Shown: one piece after another, positions 60,506-64,000 of the stretch
How positions within the stretch are numbered: the stretch's first letter is position 1
How the letters are laid out: each line of letters begins with the position of its first letter
Assembly (NCBI RefSeq): GCF_035605935.1
Contig: NZ_DATNGK010000169.1
Coordinates: 1 to 64,000 of the forward strand
Length of the DNA stretch: 64,000 nucleotides
Source: Actinocrinis sp035605935
Lineage (GTDB): Bacteria > Actinomycetota > Actinomycetes > Streptomycetales > Catenulisporaceae
Direction: 5' to 3'
Program-made: the position numbers and the translations under genes
Notes under the pieces: model-generated
Seen by the model: only the letters and a program-made list of their open reading frames with translations
Databases searched by the model: none
What the model was told of the DNA's origin: nothing

Positions 60506-60957
60506 TTGGGAAGCCAGAGGACCGTACCGCACTGGTTCGAGGTCCATTCGTCACACCGTCGGTGCCACGGACATGTCATCGCGGTCGCGCCGTCTTGAAT
60601 CAGGGCTCGTTGCGTCACATACGCATCACGAGCGCTATGCCGATCGAAGCCGTTCACAGAAAATCCGTGGCGATGCCTGCCGATCGGACACGCACAGCGG
60701 TTAGGGTGATGACGCTAAGCGCGGCCGAGGCTCGAGAGCCCAGCCCTCGAGCCTCGGCCGCGCTTAACTGCCACCCCATCGGGCGATGGCTACCGCGAAT
60801 CCGTCCGAGCCGGCCCGGCGCCTGCCGGAAACGTGCCAGGATTCCACTGGAATCCGCGCGATCCCGGCCCGGCGGACCGCGCCGCGGCGCCGCAGACCGC
60901 TGACGCAGACCCAGCACGGCCCCACCGACCTCGACGGTCATCAGGAGATTGAAGAAG
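60506..60957. other. Gap between scy and filP
   Basis: 452 bases. Contents: about 210 bp with no visible feature, the strong terminator at 60716-60766, then about 190 bp that should hold the filP promoter and ends in an AGGAG ribosome-binding site (60943-60947). No RNA gene seen. Confidence 0.5.
60716..60766 (+). terminator. Long terminator hairpin after scy
   Basis: Perfect 21-bp stem TAAGCGCGGCCGAGGCTCGAG / CTCGAGCCTCGGCCGCGCTTA with a 9-nt loop. The longest perfect hairpin in the window; it separates scy from filP. Confidence 0.9.
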
Positions 60958-61908
60958 ATGAGCGAGACCACATCGCCCCTCGGTCTGGAGATCGTTCGCA
61001 AGGGTTACGACATCCCGCAGACGAACGAACGGATCACGAAGCTCACCGCCGAGCGCGACAGCGCCTCCCACCGGGTGACCGCGCTGGAGAAGCGGATCGA
61101 GGAGCTGCACCTGGAGAACCAGTCCATCCAGGCGCAGATGAGCGATTCGGAGCCCTCGTACGCCGGTCTCGGCGCCCGGGTGGAGAAGATCCTTCGGCTG
61201 GCCGAGGAAGAGGCCAAGGATCTGCGCGAGGAGGCTCGCCGCGCCGCCGACCAGCACCGCGAGCTGGCCGAGCAGGCAGCGGGACAGGTACGCGCGGACG
61301 CCGAGTCCTACGCCAAGGAGTGCCGGGCGAAGGCTGAGGCCGAGGGCCTGCGCCTGAACGAGCGGGCCAAGGACGAGGCTAACCAGATCCGCGCGGAGGC
61401 CGCGAAGGACGCGGCGGCCAAGCGGGCCGAGGCCGAGGCGCACTACGAGGACATCCGGGCCACGGCGGCGGCCGCGGCGGCCGACTTCGAGAGCAAGCTG
61501 GCGAAGCGGCGCGAGCAGTCCGAGCGGGACCTGGCGGCCCGTCAGGCCAAGGCGGAGAAGCACCTGGCCGAGGTGGAGACCCGCAGCGAGCAGATCCGCC
61601 TCGAGGCGGAGAAGATGCGCACCGACGCCGAGCGCCGCGCCCGCCAGACCATCGAGACCGCGCAGCGTCAGGCCGACGACATCGTGGCCGACGCGCGGGC
61701 GAAGACGGACCGGATCCGCTCCGAGTCGGAGCGCGAGCTGGCTGCCCTCACCCACCGCCGCGACTCGATCAACGCGCAGCTGCACAACGTGCGCGAGATG
61801 CTGGCGACGCTCACCGGCGGCGGCGCGATCGGCGGCGCGCTGGCAGGCCTCAACCTCGACAGCGACAAGGCTGACGACGAGTCGGCCGTCCCGGCGCAGG
61901 GTCGGTAA
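60958..61908 (+). CDS. filP: FilP-like filament-forming coiled-coil protein
   Basis: 316-residue bacterial intermediate-filament-like protein. ATG 60958 begins MSETTSPLGLEIVRKGYDIP, the DivIVA-like start of Streptomyces FilP; QTNERITKLTAERDSASHRV and EPSYAGLGARVEKILRLAEEEAKDLREEARRA (in parts) match it closely, and the C-terminal SERELAALTHRRDSINAQLHNVREMLATL as well. The centre is coiled coil. FilP polymerises into filaments that rigidify hyphae and interacts with DivIVA and Scy. AGGAG lies 10 nt upstream. Confidence 0.95.
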   Translation: MSETTSPLGLEIVRKGYDIPQTNERITKLTAERDSASHRVTALEKRIEELHLENQSIQAQMSDSEPSYAGLGARVEKILRLAEEEAKDLREEARRAADQHRELAEQAAGQVRADAESYAKECRAKAEAEGLRLNERAKDEANQIRAEAAKDAAAKRAEAEAHYEDIRATAAAAAADFESKLAKRREQSERDLAARQAKAEKHLAEVETRSEQIRLEAEKMRTDAERRARQTIETAQRQADDIVADARAKTDRIRSESERELAALTHRRDSINAQLHNVREMLATLTGGGAIGGALAGLNLDSDKADDESAVPAQGR

Positions 61909-62002
61909 GGGCTCGCAGCCGCGGTACCTGGGTACCCTAAGCAGGCACTGCGGCACGTGCGCCGCGTATGGCGCACGACGGGTTACGTCTGCGGCGTTCA
62001 CT

Positions 62003-62045
62003 CGTCCCGTGGTCGGATGCGCACCTGGCATCCGGCCACGGGACG
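62003..62045 (+). terminator. Terminator hairpin after filP
   Basis: 18-bp stem CGTCCCGTGGTCGGATGC / GCATCCGGCCACGGGACG with one T-G wobble and loop GCACCTG. It lies in the 5' extension of the next open frame, supporting the later start of that gene (62124). Confidence 0.88.
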
Positions 62046-62123
62046 GCGCGGCGGCGGCCGCGCAGCAGGCGGCACATGGCCGGCGTGCGCCTCGAGTGGC
62101 TGAGCGATGGCAGAATCGCGGAT

Positions 62124-63416
62124 ATGTCTGTCGACGAAGCATCCGAGGTGGCCGAAACGACGACCACTGACGCTTCGGCAGCTGCCCCAGCGGGCTTGGC
62201 GGCCGCGCAGGACGAGGACGTCACGACTACGGACTCCCCGAAAGCTGACGCTCCGTCAAAATCCGGTGACGCCAAACCCGGCACCTCGACGTCCCGTGAC
62301 TCGACGTCCGGCGACTCGAAAACCAACGCCTCGCCAGACTCCGGCGGCAAGAACGGCCGAGGCTCCGGTGCGCGACGGCCCGGCCGCCCACTGCGCCGCT
62401 CGCACCCCTATTACGTCGGCTTCGTCGGCGGTCTCGGCCTGATCCTGGCCTACTACCTCGCGCAGGCGCTCGTCTCGCTCACCGGCGTGCTGGTCCTGAT
62501 CGTGATCGCGCTTTTCCTCGCGGTCGGCCTCAATCCCTTCGTGGAGCGGCTGACCGATCGCGGGCTGCAACGCCGCTGGGCCGTCCTCATCGTCGCCGGG
62601 ACCTGCCTGCTGCTGTTCGCCGGCTTCGTCACCGCGATCGCACAGCCGCTGGCCCAACAGACCTCCAGCCTCATCGCCTCGCTGCCGCATCACCTGCAAC
62701 AGCTCGGTCAGAACGCCACCGTGCGCCGGTTCGACGCGAAGTACAACGTCGTCGGGCGCCTGCAGAACCTGCTGGCACAAGCGGACACCGCGAAGATGAT
62801 CGCGGGCGGCATCCTCGGTTTCGGCGAGTTCCTGATCTCCTCGGTGTTCAAATCGTTCACCGTGCTGGTGATGACGATCTACTTCCTCGGCTCGCTGCCC
62901 ACGATCAAGCAGTCGACCTATCAGCTCATCCCGGCTTCTCGGCGCGCCCGGGTCGGCGCGCTGGCCGATGGCGTCCTCGAGCGCGTCGGTGGTTATGTGT
63001 CGGGCGCGGTGACCGTCGCGGCGCTCGCGGGTCTCGCGTCGTACCTGATGCTGGCGGTGCTGAACGTGCCGTACATGCTGCCGCTCGCGCTGCTGATCGC
63101 GATGACCGACTTCGTGCCCTTGGTCGGCGCGACGATCGGGGCGCTGATCGTGACGCTGGTGGTGCTGTTCGACTCCCCGGTCAAGGCCGTGGTCGCCGGG
63201 ATCTTCTTCATCGTCTACCAGCAGTTCGAGAACTTCGTGATCTATCCGCGGGTGATGGCGCGCTCGGTGGACGTGCCGCCGATGATCGCGGTGATAGCGG
63301 CGCTGATCGGAGCCGCGTTGCTAGGCGTCGTCGGGGCGTTGCTGGCGATTCCGTTGTCCGCCGGGCTGGCGTACATCGTGCGTGAGGTGCTGCTGCCTCG
63401 ACAGGATCGATCGTAA
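62124..63416 (+). CDS. AI-2E family transporter (second paralogue)
   Basis: 430-residue membrane permease. ATG 62124 is chosen because a terminator interrupts the frame upstream. An 85-residue Thr/Ser/Asp/Lys-rich tail precedes about eight helices; family motifs include VIALFLAVGLNPFVERLTDR, YFLGSLPTIKQSTYQLIPAS, AMTDFVPLVGATIGALIVTL and VIYPRVMARSVDVPPMIAVI. Layout is close to the paralogue at 13225; the tail sequences are unrelated. Located beside scy-filP in the manner of Streptomyces permease genes. Substrate unknown. Confidence 0.9.
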   Translation: MSVDEASEVAETTTTDASAAAPAGLAAAQDEDVTTTDSPKADAPSKSGDAKPGTSTSRDSTSGDSKTNASPDSGGKNGRGSGARRPGRPLRRSHPYYVGFVGGLGLILAYYLAQALVSLTGVLVLIVIALFLAVGLNPFVERLTDRGLQRRWAVLIVAGTCLLLFAGFVTAIAQPLAQQTSSLIASLPHHLQQLGQNATVRRFDAKYNVVGRLQNLLAQADTAKMIAGGILGFGEFLISSVFKSFTVLVMTIYFLGSLPTIKQSTYQLIPASRRARVGALADGVLERVGGYVSGAVTVAALAGLASYLMLAVLNVPYMLPLALLIAMTDFVPLVGATIGALIVTLVVLFDSPVKAVVAGIFFIVYQQFENFVIYPRVMARSVDVPPMIAVIAALIGAALLGVVGALLAIPLSAGLAYIVREVLLPRQDRS

Positions 63417-63436
63417 GTACCCTGATAACTTTGACA

Positions 63437-63476
63437 CGGCGGGACCTGCGCGCCAGGTGGCTCGCCGATCCCGCCG
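63437..63476. terminator. Branched terminator hairpin between convergent genes
   Basis: Outer stem CGGCGGGA (63437-63444) / TCCCGCCG (63469-63476), with an inner ACCTG/CAGGT stem. It lies between the AI-2E gene and the minus-strand CBM2 gene. Confidence 0.7.
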
Positions 63477-63525
63477 CCGCTATTGGGTCGATCAGCTAGT
63501 CAGCAGTCTCGCTCCGACCCCGCGA

Positions 63526-64000
63526 TCAGGTCGCCGAGCAGGTCAGGACCGGGTTCGCGGATCCGCCGCTGGCCTGCAGGCCGAAGCTGGTCGAGCCGGA
63601 GGCCGCGATCGCGCCGTTGTATGGCTCGTTGGTCGCGGTCTCGGAGCTGCCGGACGCGGTGCTGACCGCGTTCCACATGCTGTTGACCGTCTGGCCGCCG
63701 GGCCAGGTCCAGCTGACCTTCCACGACTTGGTCGCGGTAGTGGTGCTCGTGTTCGTCACGGTCACCGTCGCGTTGAAGCCGCCGGTCCAACTGGTGTCGA
63801 CGTGCATGCTCGCCAAGCATCCGCCGCCAGACGAGGCGCTCGACGTGGTCGCGCTGACCGCAGCCGATTTGGCCGAGACGTTGCCGGCCGCGTCATACGC
63901 AGCGACCGAGTACGTGTACGCGGTCCCCGATGTGAGTCCCGCGTCCGTGTAGGTCGTACCGCTGGACGTACCGACAAGCGTCGAACCGCGGTAGATGTTG
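63526..64000 (-). CDS. Secreted FnIII-CBM2 protein, C-terminal part (5' end outside window)
   Basis: About 157 residues are visible. The reverse strand from 64000 reads NIYRGSTLVGTSSGTTYTDA, GLTSGTAYTYSVAAYDAAGN, VSAKSAAVSATT, the end of a fibronectin type III domain, then a Ser/Gly linker and a CBM2 cellulose-binding domain starting CLASMHVDTSWTGGFNATVT and ending ANPVLTCSAT. The N-terminal Cys and final Cys frame the domain. Typical of extracellular glycoside hydrolases; the catalytic part lies outside. Convergent with the AI-2E gene. Confidence 0.85.
   Translation of the reverse strand, partial: NIYRGSTLVGTSSGTTYTDAGLTSGTAYTYSVAAYDAAGNVSAKSAAVSATTSSASSGGGCLASMHVDTSWTGGFNATVTVTNTSTTTATKSWKVSWTWPGGQTVNSMWNAVSTASGSSETATNEPYNGAIAASGSTSFGLQASGGSANPVLTCSAT

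Noticed and set aside
60520..60560. GGTTCGAGGTCC resembling a tRNA T-loop after scy
   Set aside because: The flanking bases do not pair as a T-stem and no cloverleaf fits.
58412..60657. Minus-strand frames of about 460 codons over scy
   Set aside because: They mirror the repetitive coiled-coil coding sequence (runs of Ala/Ser/Arg or Leu/Gly/Arg) and have no independent motif or ribosome-binding site.

Overview
The window is chromosomal DNA from a very GC-rich, mycelial actinobacterium. The evidence is near-universal G/C third codon positions, GTG/TTG starts, a Scy/FilP polar-growth scaffold pair, a GlgE maltosyltransferase cluster, a DUF6230/DUF6114 secreted-protein cluster and rare TTA leucine codons confined to a few genes. 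Gene content and order recall Streptomyces (scy-filP near mce-thiolase-meaB; glgP-glgE-treS-pep2). The differences suggest a related order such as Catenulisporales, but that is inference only.

Layout. 1-4846 (minus): a peptide-type ABC importer (dppC, lipoprotein, dppB, dppD cut by the edge). 5307-10357: a TetR regulator, a cysteine-less thioredoxin/TPR protein, and a three-gene DUF6230/DUF6114 secreted/membrane cluster. 10523-12087: an AIM24 protein, a 158-bp palindromic MITE-like element flanked by TTA, and a Bcp peroxiredoxin. 12322-14469: DUF3618, GroES-like and AI-2E permease genes in tight array. 14655-20987: FAD oxidoreductase, two hypothetical genes, undecaprenyl-diphosphatase, MarR, DUF2127 and DUF3817 proteins. 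21165-25391: ilvD, MarR and an isobutyryl-CoA-mutase-type large subunit behind a perfect palindrome. 25465-29380 (minus): metallo-beta-lactamase-fold protein, a small unknown, two tandem-domain YbjQ proteins, enoyl-CoA hydratase. 29483-40507: alpha-glucan/trehalose metabolism (glgX, glgP, glgE, treS, maltokinase). 40908-47960: an exopolysaccharide locus. 48189-50976: meaB, thiolase, methylmalonyl-CoA epimerase. 51144-55215: HelD-like helicase, a hypothetical gene, TetR plus a small membrane protein. 55529-63416: crotonyl-CoA carboxylase/reductase, scy, filP and a second AI-2E permease. 63526-64000 (minus): C-terminus of a secreted FnIII-CBM2 protein.

How the genes work together. GlgX and GlgP would degrade alpha-glucan; TreS, maltokinase and GlgE would turn trehalose into maltose, maltose-1-phosphate and new alpha-1,4-glucan. 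Ccr, the IcmA-like mutase, epimerase, MeaB, thiolase and enoyl-CoA hydratase fit the ethylmalonyl-CoA/butyryl-isobutyryl-CoA/methylmalonyl-CoA network that feeds acetate assimilation and polyketide extender units.

The most interesting region is 40908-47960. A secreted NodB-fold deacetylase resembling fungal Agd3 (CE18), a PelF glycosyltransferase, a polytopic membrane protein in the PelG position, a spherulin-4/Sph3-type (GH135) protein and a lipoprotein GH114 endo-alpha-1,4-polygalactosaminidase lie together. This looks like a bacterial locus for a partly deacetylated, galactosamine-containing polymer of the Pel/galactosaminogalactan type. It lacks pelA, pelD and pelE and carries TTA codons in two genes, which suggests developmental control. 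The window also shows several clean operator palindromes, nine convincing terminator hairpins, and short tandem repeats that copy the stop-codon region at the 3' ends of several genes.
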